64,000 bases of DNA from Ctena decussata (Eukaryota > Mollusca > Bivalvia > Lucinida > Lucinidae), in assembly GCA_963989385.1 (NCBI GenBank), contig OZ022506.1, positions 11,799,841 through 11,863,840 on the forward strand, written 5' to 3'. The translations under genes were made by a program, and so were the position numbers. Below the pieces are notes generated by a model, which saw only the letters and a program-made list of their open reading frames with translations, had not been told where the DNA came from and did not search any database. Positions 1-13,600 of this stretch are shown piece by piece. Every line of letters begins with the position of its first letter. Within the stretch, counting starts at the first letter, position 1.

Positions 1-176
1 ACTGAAACACATTCTGATACCTGTCACGAATGTGAGATAGAAATGATGCGGCAGTTCTGTTCCTCAGGTGAACCAGTTCAGTTGAGACGTTATTAGTGTA
101 TTTTGAGATGACCCCCAAATAGTGAAAATTTCTATTTGCCTAACTTTAGATAGAGATTAGTGGTGCAACAGTCTGA

Positions 177-315
177 TTTTACCATAATGTGCCAAGTATT
201 GGGATACTTAAAAATATGGGACAGTATTGGGACACCTAAAACCGTCAGTTGGGACAAATGGAATATTAATGGTTTTAGGTATCCCAATAATTAAGTACCA
301 TAGGGTATTGGTATT
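177..315. mobile_element. Palindromic MITE of the TATTGGGACACCTAAAACC family
   Basis: The inverted ends read ACCATAATGTGCCAAGTATT and its degenerate complement near 290-315; the inner part repeats TATTGGGACACCTAAAACC against its complement. Related copies lie at 1609-1890 and 5600-5870. Confidence 0.5.
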
Positions 316-565
316 TTTTCTTTTTTTTCTCACAACTTTCATGCAGTGGAAGTGAAAAGAAAAAGTGACACATTCTTCTTTCAAAATAAAATAAAATAAT
401 AATAATAATAAAACTTATCAGGGAAAGGAATTCTGTCAGCATTAAATTTGTTTCGTTCCAGTCCCATTATTTGCTACGTGCCAGTGAAATTATGAATAAA
501 ATGTGTTCAAACTAAAGTTTAGGTTTTAGCAGTTGTCTCACTCATGTTTAATTACAATTAACATG

Positions 566-732
566 TACAGTCAAACCTGTCTTAAGGGGTCACCCCATGG
601 GACCCACAAAAATTGGCTGCTTAAGACAGGTGACCCCTTAATACAGGTTCATTTGCACAGTATTTTAGTCAAAGGGACCCCCAAAAAGTGGCTGCTAAAG
701 ACAGGTGACCCCTTAAGACAGGTTCGACTGTA
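566..732. mobile_element. TA-flanked (Tc1/mariner-type) MITE
   Basis: 167 bp with inverted ends CAGTCAAACCTGTCTTAAGG and CCTTAAGACAGGTTCGACTG, each bordered by TA. The interior is two inverted halves rich in CAGGTGACCCCTTAA. TA target and CAGT ends are the mariner signature; there is no coding capacity. Confidence 0.75.
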
Positions 733-1012
733 ATTTTTTTCATTTTCCACTTTTAGCCGTTTCATAATTAATAGTGTTGCCAATTCAAATTCAAACAGTC
801 AACATGCTTTGAATGCAACAGAGGCTTATTTAATGGCATATTCAAGTTCTGAATGTACGTAATATAACGTTCTTATCTACCGATCAATACGTAAACTAAC
901 CATTTCATTTCCCATTGTACCAGATCAAAAAAACTTATTAATTTTTTGCAAGTCATTATTTGTAAAATTCAGGTTTGATTTCATGTTATCTACAATCTCA
1001 CTGTGTGAGACT

Positions 1013-1209
1013 CAGAGCTGCAGATAGGATGGGGACGTTTTCAGAATAATTCTGGTTTTTGTTCTCCATAAAGATTTTTGCTGTGGCTCCTCATTAGAAA
1101 GCCTCAGCGATGCAGTGCTAATGAAGGGCTGTGACATATCCTTTTGATGGAGAAATAAGAAAAATTTCCTTTGTATTATACTCTCCAAACCCACCTTATC
1201 TGGAGCTGT
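1013..1209. mobile_element. Palindromic MITE, CAGAGCTCTAGATAAG family (diverged copy)
   Basis: Ends CAGAGCTGCAGATAGG and CCTTATCTGGAGCTGT. The interior has the family hallmark of inverted CCTCATTAGAA / TAATGAAGG arms around a short loop. It belongs to the same family as 7161-7362, 20649-20852 and 25318-25505. Confidence 0.6.
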
Positions 1210-1324
1210 ATAACATATGAGACTGAAATTTTATGGTTTGAATTTCAATCTTGAGTTAATTGAAATTGTATTTCATGTACAATAAATTGATTTCTTCTTC
1301 ACCTGCTGTTGTCTTGTCTTGTTT

Positions 1325-1364
1325 CCCCCCCCCCCCTCTCTCTCTCTCTCTCCTCTCTCTCTCT
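1325..1364 (+). repeat. Poly-C followed by (CT)n microsatellite
   Basis: A run of 12 cytosines followed by CT dinucleotides, interrupted once. It lies in the intron upstream of the first visible exon. Confidence 0.9.
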
Positions 1365-1608
1365 GTTTTGGTTATTGAATAAGAAACATGATACATATAT
1401 CAGCATTTCCAGCCATTCACATGTAATTGTGTCCCTTAGAGATGAATGAAATAGGTTGACCAAAGCTATATTAAGAACCCATAAAAACCCTTTCTCTTGA
1501 ATGCTTTGGGTTTTTGCAGCATATAGTTATTTCCCCTTTTACTTTATAGATTAAGGGGAGTGGGTACTCTGTCAGAGGAAAGAGCTTTTGCCTCCATCCT
1601 TCTAAATG

Positions 1609-1890
1609 GGTACCCTAATGTGCCTAAGTATTGAGACCCTAAAACCATTAATTTTCCATTTGTCCCAAATGGAAAATTAATGGTTATCAGGTGTCCCAAT
1701 AGTTAAGCACCTGGTGGTTTTAGGGTCTTAATACTTAAGCACATTAGGTGCACATTAAACTTAAGCACATTAGGTGCACATTAAGGTGCTTTAATATTGG
1801 GACACCTAATAACCATTAATTTTCCATTTGTACCAAATGGAAAATTAATGGAATTTAGGTGTCCCAATATTTAAGCAGATTGGACCTATT
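1609..1890. mobile_element. Two tandem palindromic MITE units with near-identical hairpins
   Basis: Two hairpins at about 1645-1685 and 1810-1853 share the arm CCATTAATTTTCCATTTG and its complement; between them GCACATTAGGTGCACATTAA is repeated twice. This looks like two family members in tandem or an internal duplication. It ends about 120 bp before the first exon. Confidence 0.6.
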
Positions 1891-2011
1891 TTGGAAAGGC
1901 TTTTCCAGGGAAGCAACCAGGAAGTCATGAAAGTTGTTCACCTTTGTAAAAATGGTGAAAAATGAAATCACAAAATATTTTTTAACCTGAAACTCTGTTT
2001 TCTTATTTTAG

Positions 2012-2198
2012 TGACTGGTAGAGGTCTGACGGGTACCGGCACAGTTTCCATCTTCGTTGAAGACACCAACGACAATTCACCAGTCTTTGAACATGATGGC
2101 ACGTACATAGCACACATCACTGAGGAGAGTTCCGTGGACACAGAGGTCATTGTTGTCACGGCCACTGATGAAGATGAAGGTTCTAATGCTCAGATCAT
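2012..2198 (+). CDS. FAT4: Exon 1 of window: cadherin repeat boundary and start of CA1
   Basis: The acceptor is a TTTTAG at 2006-2011 and the donor GTAAGT starts at 2199. The exon enters with two bases of a split codon and leaves two bases. It encodes the end of a preceding cadherin repeat with the calcium motif DTNDNSPVF and then the first strands of the next repeat, including the TDEDEG calcium-binding segment. The split isoleucine codon is completed by the next exon, giving a continuous AQIIYSL strand. Confidence 0.85.
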
Positions 2199-5100
2199 GT
2201 AAGTAGATGATACATGAAATAACATAACAACATCATGCAATTTAACGTTCTTTGAAAACAGAGGAGACCGTTCATTTGTGATTCAGCTGAAAAATGCTGG
2301 AGCAGACAAGGAAGAGCAAAGAAAATTACAACTATAATATGCATACATTTATAGAATCCCATTCATATACATGAAATATATACATAATGCACAATCAGTT
2401 GAGAATAGGGAATTTGATTTCCAATCTATTGGGTGTTCTCTCCAGTGGATAACACATTAGACTACCAATCCAGGGGTCACAGGTTTGATGGACGATACTT
2501 CTATCCCTGTATTTATAAGGTCAATGGATACGCTTTCCAGGGAAGCAATGGGGTCAACTCTGTAAGTGAAGACTTTGCTCTTCATTGTCCAGGGAGGCAA
2601 ACAGAAAGTCACAAAATTTGTTTCCTTTGTTTTGCAAAATGATTCATCCACCGTAGAGTCTCTACATTTGATTTTACAATACCAAATGAATTCATGTCCA
2701 AATCTTTCAATTAGTTGAAACTCTTTTATTAATGGTAACAGTTTACATTAGCGTCATCTTTGCTGTTGCAGTTACAGCCTAACAGACACCATCAACAACA
2801 AGTTCAAAATCTTGCCAACTACCGGACTGATCTCAGTTGCCGGTAGATTAGACAGAGAAGACACTGACCAGTATACTCTAGAGGTTGTTGCTAGAGATGC
2901 CAGCGCTGTTCCTCTGAGTACGACAACTACGGTCATGGTTTATGTTGACGACATCAATGACAATGCGCCAGAATTTGACGAGGCAGAATATACAACGAGG
3001 GTGCTGCTGTCTGTTACATTAGGTAAAACATGAGAATTTGAAATAGGGGAGATCATAAATTGCAGACCAAACCTGGCTGGCATAGTCAGGGAATTTAACC
3101 CTTAATGCGCCAACAAGCAGACGACAAAATTTACTTCGGCAGAATTTAAAAAAATATCTCGTCCAAGCGATATCATATTGAGAATTCGAACACTAGAGGG
3201 CAAACAGTGTAGATTCAGATGAGGTGGCTCATTATGAGCCACCTCATCTGGATCTACACTGTTTCCAATTCAACAATTTTAATTTTTGGCGCTTTAAGGG
3301 TTAATAGAACTTTACAGTGGCTAATTTTGACTCGAACTTAATAACGGGGAGTCTTCATATCGCAAGTGAACAGGGCTGACTTGAGCTTAACAAGTGCCAG
3401 ATAGTCAGCCACAAACAATCAGGCTTCAAAAATAGTTATTCCTTTACTGTGACTATGTTTGCTTCAGTTATTATGCTCATCAATAATGGAATCACAAAGC
3501 TAAATTCCAATGATTACATAGATTTTCCAAGGATTATTAAATAAATAGTATTAAACCACTGAGATATTGCCATTATACATGTATATGTATTCATTTATAT
3601 TGATGAGCTTAGGAATTGTTAAATACTGGTAGTCCATTTGTATGTTTTACAATTCTATTTGGTGATTAACAAACAATATAGAGAATCGAGATGTGCTATA
3701 TGAGGCTTTTATGGCAGTTTTTGTCTCGGGACTAGCAGAATCACTTTTCCAACAGCAGCACTTTCATTAAGTTTTGTGATTTAGCTCTATTATGTGACAG
3801 TGTGCAGCTGTTCCAACTCTACCCTCCTCTGAATTCTTGTCTTTATATGGTAATTGTATGTTTTTACCATAATTTTAAATTCATTTACAGGGTCCTTCAT
3901 CACTGGTGTGACTGCAATAGATACTGACATAGGTGACAATGGACTGGTTTTCTACAGTTTACAACAGACTGGGTTCTTCCAGATAGACCCAGTGACAGGA
4001 GTAATTACTGCGACCCAGTCTTTGACAGGGGGTCAGACTTATCACATGGTGGTGCAAGCTGAAGATAAGGTCAGTTTTATTCTAAAAAACAAACAAAAGA
4101 AAAACAAGGACTTTGTGTCACTGGGCTGACAATATAGTCAGCTCTTGATATCTCAAAATCAAATTTCATCCCAAACTACTGATATCTAAAAGTAAATTTT
4201 CTGGTCTCAGAAAATTTACTTTGAGATATCTGTAGTTTGAGATAATTGTAGTTGTAAATAAAAATAGGAAATAAGTCCAAACTATATTCTTTGATATAAG
4301 AAGGTACGTTGAGATATCAGTGTTTGAGATATCGAGAGTTGACTGTATACCATAAACGCAAATATATTTCCCAAAAGTGTTAATGTGTATGGCATGGCAT
4401 GCTTTTTTTTCGGCCATTTTTACAAGGAAAAACAATTTCTGTGACTTCCTGTTTTCTTCCATGGACAAAGAAACCCTACGATAATGGGGTCTAGTCTTAA
4501 AGGACAGAATATGCTCCAAGAAGAGCAAGTTCTTTCATTTAGGGAACAAATTCTTTCCTTTAAGACAACCCGATTAAGAAGGGAGGAAAAAAGGATAATG
4601 ATATAATTACTTCCCCTAACATGCACTCATTCACCTTAAAATAAAACTATGGCAAAATGATCCTGGTTGTAAACCACCACTATGACCACCATCACTTCAA
4701 AACTTCGGGAATATTTTATTTTTCAAACTACATGTATGAGTTTTGAAAATAAGCAGTCATAAGAAATACTCTTACTCTAGAAAACTTTGTTAAATCACCG
4801 AATTGCATAATTTTGCAAGATATCTAAAAATAATAAAAAGTAAAAAAAAAAATCTATGCTTGTATGTATGGTACATAAGAAAAATTATCTGTGTTACAGC
4901 TTCTTATATGGAGCTCTGCTAGACTGACTTATATTCTGTTTTTCTTTTCAGGGCAATCCTCCAAAGTCTTCATCGGTATCACTAATGGCTGAAGTCTTAG
5001 CCACTATCCCTGGCACTGTCCCTGTATTTAACCCAGTACCATCCAATCTCAAGGTCACTGAAAATGCTGACCTTGACTTCACTATCACTACGGTTACTGC

Positions 5101-7591
5101 AAGTTCATCTAGTGGAGGTATCATAAAGTACTACATTGCTGGAGGAAACACGGCCCGAGGTTTCAGTATTGACGAGGTGACTGGCAGGATATATGTCTAT
5201 GGTGTAATTGACTATGAGGTGGTGCAGCAGTACCATCTTTGGGTTGAAGCCCGTCTTTCCGAGACACTGTCAAGTTTTAAAGAGATCATCATCAGAGTTG
5301 AGGACAAAAATGACAACTGGCCAAGATTCACAGAAACTCTATACAATGTTTCTATTGACGAAGATGCTACATTCCGCTCTGAAGTTGTAACGGTAGAAGC
5401 CGAGGACATTGACTCAGGGGAAAATGGTCATGTGACTTTCACATTGTCAGGCCCAGATGCACAGGTTTTCAGGATTGATAGTGACTCAGGAAAGATAACA
5501 ACATACTCCAGTCTTGACAGGGAAACAGTGGCTGTGTACAGTCTTACAGTGATTGCGGTAGATAATGTAAGTGATCAGAAATACCATAAAAATAATAAAA
5601 ATTTGGACACCTTAAATACCGTAAAAGTTCTAAATATTGGGACACCTAAAGAAAATTCTGTAATTGTCCTAAATATGAAAAAAATTGGTTTTTCAGTGCA
5701 GCTATGCATTGAAAACATGTTGATGGAATGATAAATAGTGTAGACCCTGATCAGACTGCTCCTTCAGGAGCAGTCTGATTTGGGTCTGCACTGTTTGCCC
5801 AGACTTAACTGTCCCCACATTTAGGATTTTTATGGTAAAAATAATATCTCTAAGTATTAGGACCATACTCTTTGATATTGAAAACAGAACCTGTTGATTT
5901 TGCTGACCCTCATCAGATGCAGCTCTGCTGGAATCTCACTATCTGATGAAGCACTTTGTCCCATTATTTTAGGATCATTGTGGTTAGAGGCTTTTCATGT
6001 TGGCGTCGTCAACAAAGTTCAGATTGAATGTTGGTTTCATAGAAATAGATTGAATTCTAGGTTCACAAACAAAATTCATATAATTTCAGCTAACAAAAAA
6101 TTCATTTCTTTCTTGTTTCACAGTAGAACTCAGATAATTATAGCTAAAAAAAATGAAATTCAAATTCTTGTTCACAGCTGAAATTTTCTTTTCACAAATA
6201 AAGTTCATTTAGAAATCTAGTATTACAAAAATTCGCAAACAAAATTTTGTTTGACAAAATTCAGATTGAATTCTTTGTGTGAATTCCTCATTTTCTCAAG
6301 ATGTAGGTTGATTTTTCACCTATATGAGGTTGATTGTCAGCTAACTTGCATGCTTGTTTATTTTGCAGGGAAATCCTAGAGAAACATCAACAGCTTCAGT
6401 GCGAGTCAATGTCCTTGACGTCAACGACAATTCTCCAATCTTTACCCGACAGTTTAGTATCAAAATACCTGAAAACATGGGCGTTGGTAGCTTTGTAATT
6501 CAAGTCACCTCTTCTGATGCCGACACAGGGATCAATGCTGTTGCTATATATTCTCTTGCAAGTACTGACGGAACATTTGCCATTGATGCTGCAAGTGGTA
6601 ACATTACACTTCAGAAGCCTCTTGATGCAGAAGTCAAAAACAGCTACACTTTAAGAGTCACTGCAAGTGATAAAGCACATGATATCGAGGGGAATGTCGA
6701 GATTGAAATAAGTGACGTCAATGATAACAGTCCTATACTCCATCAGCCATTCTTCTTTGACTTCCCGGAACAGCAGCCTGTCGGATCTTTTGTCGGAAAA
6801 CTGAATGCTACAGATGCTGACATAAAATCTCCAAATAATCAGATCTACTTCTCACTAAAGCTGCCATCACCACTCTTTGAGTTAGACAGTGAAACAGGTG
6901 AAGTAACATCTCTGGAGATAATGGAGTTTGACGCAGCAGATGACAATTCTCTGGCCAACAGACATGAACTCGTTGTGATTGCAAAGGATCTTGGGACACC
7001 AGTGAGGTCTTCAGAAGAGACTGTATACATTAATATAGTTGACTTCAACAACCATCCTCCAATATTTGAGAAGTCCAGCTATTTCTCGGCAGTTCCGGAT
7101 CACCTGCCACCTGACAGCAGTATTCTCACAGTGGTTGCTAGGTTAGTATGAGCCACAACACAGAGCTCTAGATAAGAGGGGTATTTGATGATAATTGAGG
7201 GATAATTTTTTTTATTTCTCATTGAAACCATATGTTGTGACCCCTCATCTGAACCGTCTCTTCGAGACGGTTCAGATGAGGGGTCACAACGTATGTTTTT
7301 ATGCAGAATTAACAAACTTATCCCTAATTATCACCAAATACTCCCTCTTATCTAGGGCTCTGCAACATAGATCAAAAGGCTCTTTTACCAGGTCTATATG
7401 GGGAAAAGATGGCGGGTTTCCCCCTTGAAAACAATTCCCCCAAAATCTAATTCTGTCTTTCTAGACAGGTTTAAATTTTTGGATTGTTTTGGAATAGAAG
7501 AAAAGATCCTATAGCTGAATTACACAAGGTTGATGTACCTATCGTATTTATTTGATTATAAGATGGGAGTTTACTTTTTCAAAATAACCGC

Positions 7592-7622
<31 letters not shown>

Positions 7623-10600
7623 CCCAGTCTTGTGTAATGCATCTACAAAATGGGTTTTTCATTTCCAAATACAATCCCAAAGATATAGATCCATCTAACA
7701 AGATGGATCTAGGTCTGAGAGATTGTTTTGGAAGTTAAAAACCCTGTCTTATAAGCAAAATACTGTATTTAGAAGTTGCAACCCATCTTATAGCTGAATA
7801 AATATGGTAACTGTCCAGCTGGTCTGTTACATCTGGAATTTGTGTATGTACTTTTACATCTCTCAGCTTCGCTTATATTGTCCATCTATAACATTTGATT
7901 TGATAGTGAACAGTTTTATGAGCAACTGCCTTTTTGTCTCACCTGCGAAGCAGCAGCGAGACATATGTATTGCTTTTCCGGTGTCGGCGGCGGCAGCGTA
8001 AGCTTTGTTGAGTTTTTGCGTTTAGGTCAGTTTCACAAAGTGATGACAGGCGAGACACCGCATTCCACGGAATTCTTGTTATATCCCAGTCAGGGTCCAT
8101 TATACTTATAACTTTGACATAAATAAAGGCAGGTAAAAGTGGATACATATAACAAATGCAATTAGCCATAAATACACATAAAAATGATTTAGCAGGGTTT
8201 GACAGAAACAGAGAAATAACTTTTGGAAAAAAACATAATTGGCAAAAATAACTTACTCCCGTAAATATCTGCAAAGGTTTCTTACTTGGTTTATTTTGAC
8301 TAACTGATATGAGTGTCATGGAAAGAAGCAAATAACAGCCCCGAATCCAGGGGGTGGGCTTTGGGGCTTTAGCCCCGCCATTTGGGCCTCTGTGTTATTT
8401 ATGATATAGGCCTCCAGATAATAAAAGAGAATCTGATGAAAGTTTGAGATAATTTATCCATGTAGATTAAAATAAATGTTGTGAGATATCATTAGAATTG
8501 CCAAGGCGATTCTAATGAGATGCCACAACATATATTACAAGACCAAAATAGACATTATCGAAAATTATTAATAAATGGATCCGTAATTATGTCATATATA
8601 TTCAAGCCCATCTCCCAGCCCCGCTACACAAATATATCTCGGCACCGCCCAGCCCCACCAGTTATCCAGAGCCCCACCAGTACAGGGTGGTCTGGATCCG
8701 GCCCTGTGTAACCAGTTCATTTGAAACAAACAGTAATGTTCTCTTTATTCTTTTCCAGGGATGAGGCAGACTTTGGACAAAATGCACAGGTGGAATATTT
8801 CCTGACAGGCGGTAATGGCTCAGCCTTCTTCAATGTTGACAGATTTTCAGGTAGTTAACCTCAAGAGGAAATAATGAAGAATTCTCATCATCATCATCAT
8901 CATATCCATTTTAAAGCCCTGTTTTCCTCTACCCGAGGGTTGGGCTTGTTGACAAGTTTCTTCGAAGGCATCCTCTCCACTCAGAACGATTCTGAGGGTC
9001 AGCAGAATCCATACATAGCTTCTTTCTGTCGTTCACAAGCACTTCATCCCATGTTTTCCTTGGCCTGCCCGGTCTTTTCTGTGCAACCACATTCAGCTTG
9101 CATACTTCTGCAATCCAGCCTGTGCTGCGCTCTACATGTCCAAACCATCTCATCCTACTTGTGTGGAGCACCACATCTAAGTCCTGGATGCCAAGCTTTG
9201 TGAGAAGGGAGTCTGAGCTAACTTTATCCTTTGCCTTGACATTGCAGATTCAACGGATCATGGCACGGTCATTACGCCGGAGACGGTTCAGTGTATCCAT
9301 CTTCATGGCCCAAGTCTCTGCTGCATGCAGCATCACACTCCTCACGCATGTTGAGTACACCTGACCTCTGGTCAGAAGTGGCAATTCTGTTTATTTTAAA
9401 ATGGTAAAAGGATAAAGTTTTCTTGAAGCCTTGTGGTCACAGGAGCAGTAGCTCCTATATCTTGCTATATCTTGGGCACAGCATATGAAAGACAGGGCCT
9501 TTCCTTTCGCTGCCTTTAACCTTCCTTGATTCCGATACATTTACCCATTTACTGCTGGGTTGATTGAGCAAATTTTCTATTGTTGGTTCAAGGGGGATTA
9601 GAACCTGTGACCTGTTGCACCAAAGCCAAGCACCTCTAATCACTTGGCCATGGAGCCTCACTTGAAAAAGGCGTATATGTTGTAAAACCTTAAACATCAA
9701 AACAGAGTTTGTTGAATGTCAAAAATCATTTTAATTTTTTTTTTTGTTGCTTCGTTTATTTCATGAATTTCTTATTTGGGAATACATGTAATAAGTTTGT
9801 ATTAGAATTTTGATTACTAGTTGCTACTATTGAATAATAACATAGTGTTTGTAAATAAATATTACCGGTAAGTTGCTGTGTAAAAAAAGAACCTTCTGCA
9901 TTTGCTAATAGTTCACTGTAGTTGATTATCTTAGCCATAGGTTCATGAGGCTTTTAGGATATAGGCAGGCACTGTCATCTTTGATGGTCCCGCCATCCAT
10001 TTTTCCATCCATCCTTCAACATTTTTAAATGACCTCCCCTCTAAACCACTTGGCCAATTTGAAAAATAAAGTTATAGGATTTAAATTCTTTTTTTCCAGG
10101 CATTGTCAGTGTTTCAAACAGTTTATCAGGAAAGAGAGGTCAAGATTACCTTATAATAGTCAAAGCAGAAGATAAAGGCACAGTACCACAGAGTTCAAGT
10201 GTTACAATACAGTTCAGAATCACCGGGAGAAATAACTATGCACCAGTCTTTGTTGCTCCTGGAACAAGACAAATCACAATACCAGAAGATAAAGCTGTTA
10301 GATCTTTAATTGAAACATTCTCTGCAACAGACTCTGATACTGATCTTAATGCTAAAATAGTGTATGAAATAACTGGAGGAGATCCGGATAAACTATTTGA
10401 ATTAAATGCAGATACTGGGAAACTGGTTGTTGGGAAAGAACTTGATTATGAAAAAGCTCATGATTATACCCTTACCATAACAGCCAGAGATCAGGCACTG
10501 CTTTCTAAGGAAACTTCCATTCTTTATCTTGTGAAATTAAGTGATGTTAATGATAATGATCCAGTGTTCCTGTATGAAAGTGATGAAGTATTTATCATGG

Positions 10601-13600
10601 AAAACTCCAGAATTGGAACATTTATCTATCAGGCCTCTGCAGAGGACAAAGATTCTGGTACTTTTGCTAATATTGAATATGCTATAGTTGATGATCCATC
10701 TGGACTTCAAAAATTTAGGATCAATGAAAATACGGGTATCATTACATCAAAAGGAACTCTTGATTATGAAACAAAAGATTCATACACTCTTACTCTGCTG
10801 GCAATGGATAGTGTAGATGCCTCTCGGAAGAGTACAATGAGGTTAACAGTAAGCTTGACTGGTGTCAACGAATATATTCCAAGATTTGAGCAAGACTCAT
10901 ACTACTTTAGTATTAGTGAATCAGCTGATCCAAATACTTCTGTTGGCAAAGTAACAGCAACGGACCATGACAGTGGGGAGGATGGTATTGTGTATTATTT
11001 CCTTGTCGGAGAAAGTAATCTGAAAGGATTTAAGATTAATCCAAGAAATGGGGAAATTATTGTATCGGGAAAACCAGATTATGAATCATCTCCTAGAATA
11101 ACATTAACTGTTTTGGCAAAGAACTGGGGAAGTGTGAAAGGAAATGATACCAGTGTATGTACAGTTCATATCTCAATACAGGATGCTAACGATCCACCAG
11201 TGTTCACAATGGAGATCTACCAGGCACGTATCCCAGAAGGCTCTGGGGCAGGAACTTCAGTACTCCGGGTCACTGCTGAGGATTATGACTATGAGCCAAC
11301 AGATCGTGACTTTACTTATGTGATACTTGAAGGGACTGGAAGTTACATGTTTAGAATCAACAGTCAGACAGGACTTATTGAAACTACTGGACAAGGAGAG
11401 CTAGACAGGGAGACGGTTCCTATCTACAATATCACTGTTGGTGCTGTTGATAGTGGTTCCCCTGCAGAAACTGGTAGGTTGACATTTTAATTATTCATTA
11501 CAATAATTGTTTTGAATATTTAGGGCATCATTGCCATGCAGGCTCCTTGAGGGGAGTAAATTATTTCTTTTAAGAGTTGATCCCCGATCAGGGTTGTCAA
11601 AAAAATAAGTGAAAATGGCAGTGCTGTTTCTCCTGATTATGAGCCAACAGATAAGCATGCTTCACATTAAAATTTATTTTAAAATTTGCCAAAAATACAG
11701 TACATTTTCTTCATAGGTGATGTCATTCTGATGTCAAGGTAAATCAGTTTCAAATCTTTAGTTCACTTGGTTTTGGTAATGGCCACTACTTATTTGAACA
11801 GATAGTTTTGACTATCTTGCCAGGACTTCATTTGTCAAAGTTATCAAAAGTTCTACATTAATGGCAAACTATACCAATCTTCAGCAGACTGCTGTTGTAG
11901 GAGCAGTCTGATCTGGATCTTTGTTTTTGTTCAGCTAAGCCTGTCTCAATTATTAAGATATTAGCTCTCAAAACATCCCATATTTTTCTATTTCAGGCTC
12001 AGCTACTGTTCAGATAATTCTTGATGACATTAACGATAATGGTCCTGAGCTCATAAGCTTTACAGCGGAGGTAGCTGAAAACCAGCAAGCTGGTACCTTT
12101 GTTATATCGCTGAGGGAATACACCAGGGATCCAGATGGCCCAGGAAACCAACATCCATACACTTATAGCCTTGTACCTGGTTCACACATGGAGTACCAGT
12201 ATTTTGACATCAATCAGCAAAGTGGCAATGTCACAACCAAGACAAGACTGGATCGTGAAGCTATCCCAACATTTGTGGTGCCTGTCATAGTGCAGGATGG
12301 TGGAAAGCAGCCAATGTCATCTACATTGTCTTTTACAGTTAGCGTTTTGGATGTAAATGATAATGCACCAACTCCACGTTATCTCACAGCATTTGTATCT
12401 CTGTATGAAGGAAGGACGCCTAAAAATGCCATCGCCAATGTAAAACCTGCTGACAAAGATAGTACTGGAACATATCAGTGTGATTTAGTAAAAGCCAATC
12501 CTATTTTCACCATTGCTCCATCTTCATGTGATTTGATATTGAATGGGAACCAGGCTACACAGACAGCATATACTCTGGAAGTTGAAGGCTCTGATGGTTC
12601 CCACCCATCTGTTCTATATGAGGTGTCTGTAAAAGTCTTTTTGTTTGATAACAAGACATTAGATAATTCCATCATCATCCAAGTTAATGACATGACAGCT
12701 GACTACTTCTTGGAGAATTCATACACAAATTTCTTACATTTGGTTCAAAAGAAGTTTGGTTCAAGTGATTTGGTATTACTTTATGGAGTTTCTGAGCTTC
12801 CCGATGGAGACCTGTTGCTGTTTGTGGCTGTAAGACGTGACAACAATGATTATTATAATTCCAACACAGTTAAAGCTAAAGTTATTGAAGCAAGAAGCGA
12901 CATTCAGTCAGAAGCAGGAATTTTTATAGTGACAGTAGACTATAAAGATTGTTCATCAACGGCATGTAAGAATAATGGAGAATGCATAAGTCATGTGACA
13001 GTAACTTCAGCCAATCAGATTGCAGATTCTCCAACACAGTCTCTCTCAAGTCCTTCTCTTGATCTAATGTCCTATTGTCAGTGCCTTCCTCAGTACACAG
13101 GTCCAGATTGTAGCCAGGCAGCAAGTCCATGTGGTGACACGTATTGTCAGAATGGTGGTGACTGTGTCAATATAGGTAATGTCAACACTTGTCAGTGTCC
13201 CACCACATGGACTGGGAACAGCTGTGAATCAGACGTGAATGAATGTGACATTGGCATCTGTAGAAATGAAGCAAGATGTGAGAATCTCCAGGGATCCTTC
13301 ATTTGTCACTGTCGAGATGGATTTTCTGGTGATTTCTGTGAAGAAGGGTTCGACTATTGTAAAAATCGCACCTGTGAACGAGGCACATGTACTAACAGAA
13401 ATGATGGCTTCACCTGTCACTGTCCCTATGGTTACTGGGGAGACTTGTGTCAGCACAGCAGTTCAGGTTTTGGTGAGGGGTCATACATGGAGTTTGCAAG
13501 ACTTACAGAGTTGAACAATGAAATTGAAGTCATTTTTGCTACCAACAAGCAGAATGCTTTACTTCTGTATAATCCAGCATCAGACACCAGCTCCAGTGTG

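Noticed and set aside
4985..5731. Frame running on past 5566 as coding
   Set aside because: A GTAAGT donor at 5567 and joining to GNPRETS at 6369 restore the cadherin repeat; the rest is intronic MITE sequence.
8874..9203. 109-codon plus-strand frame with a histidine run
   Set aside because: It is antisense to a LINE remnant whose minus strand gives recognisable reverse-transcriptase-region motifs; the histidines are a CAT microsatellite.
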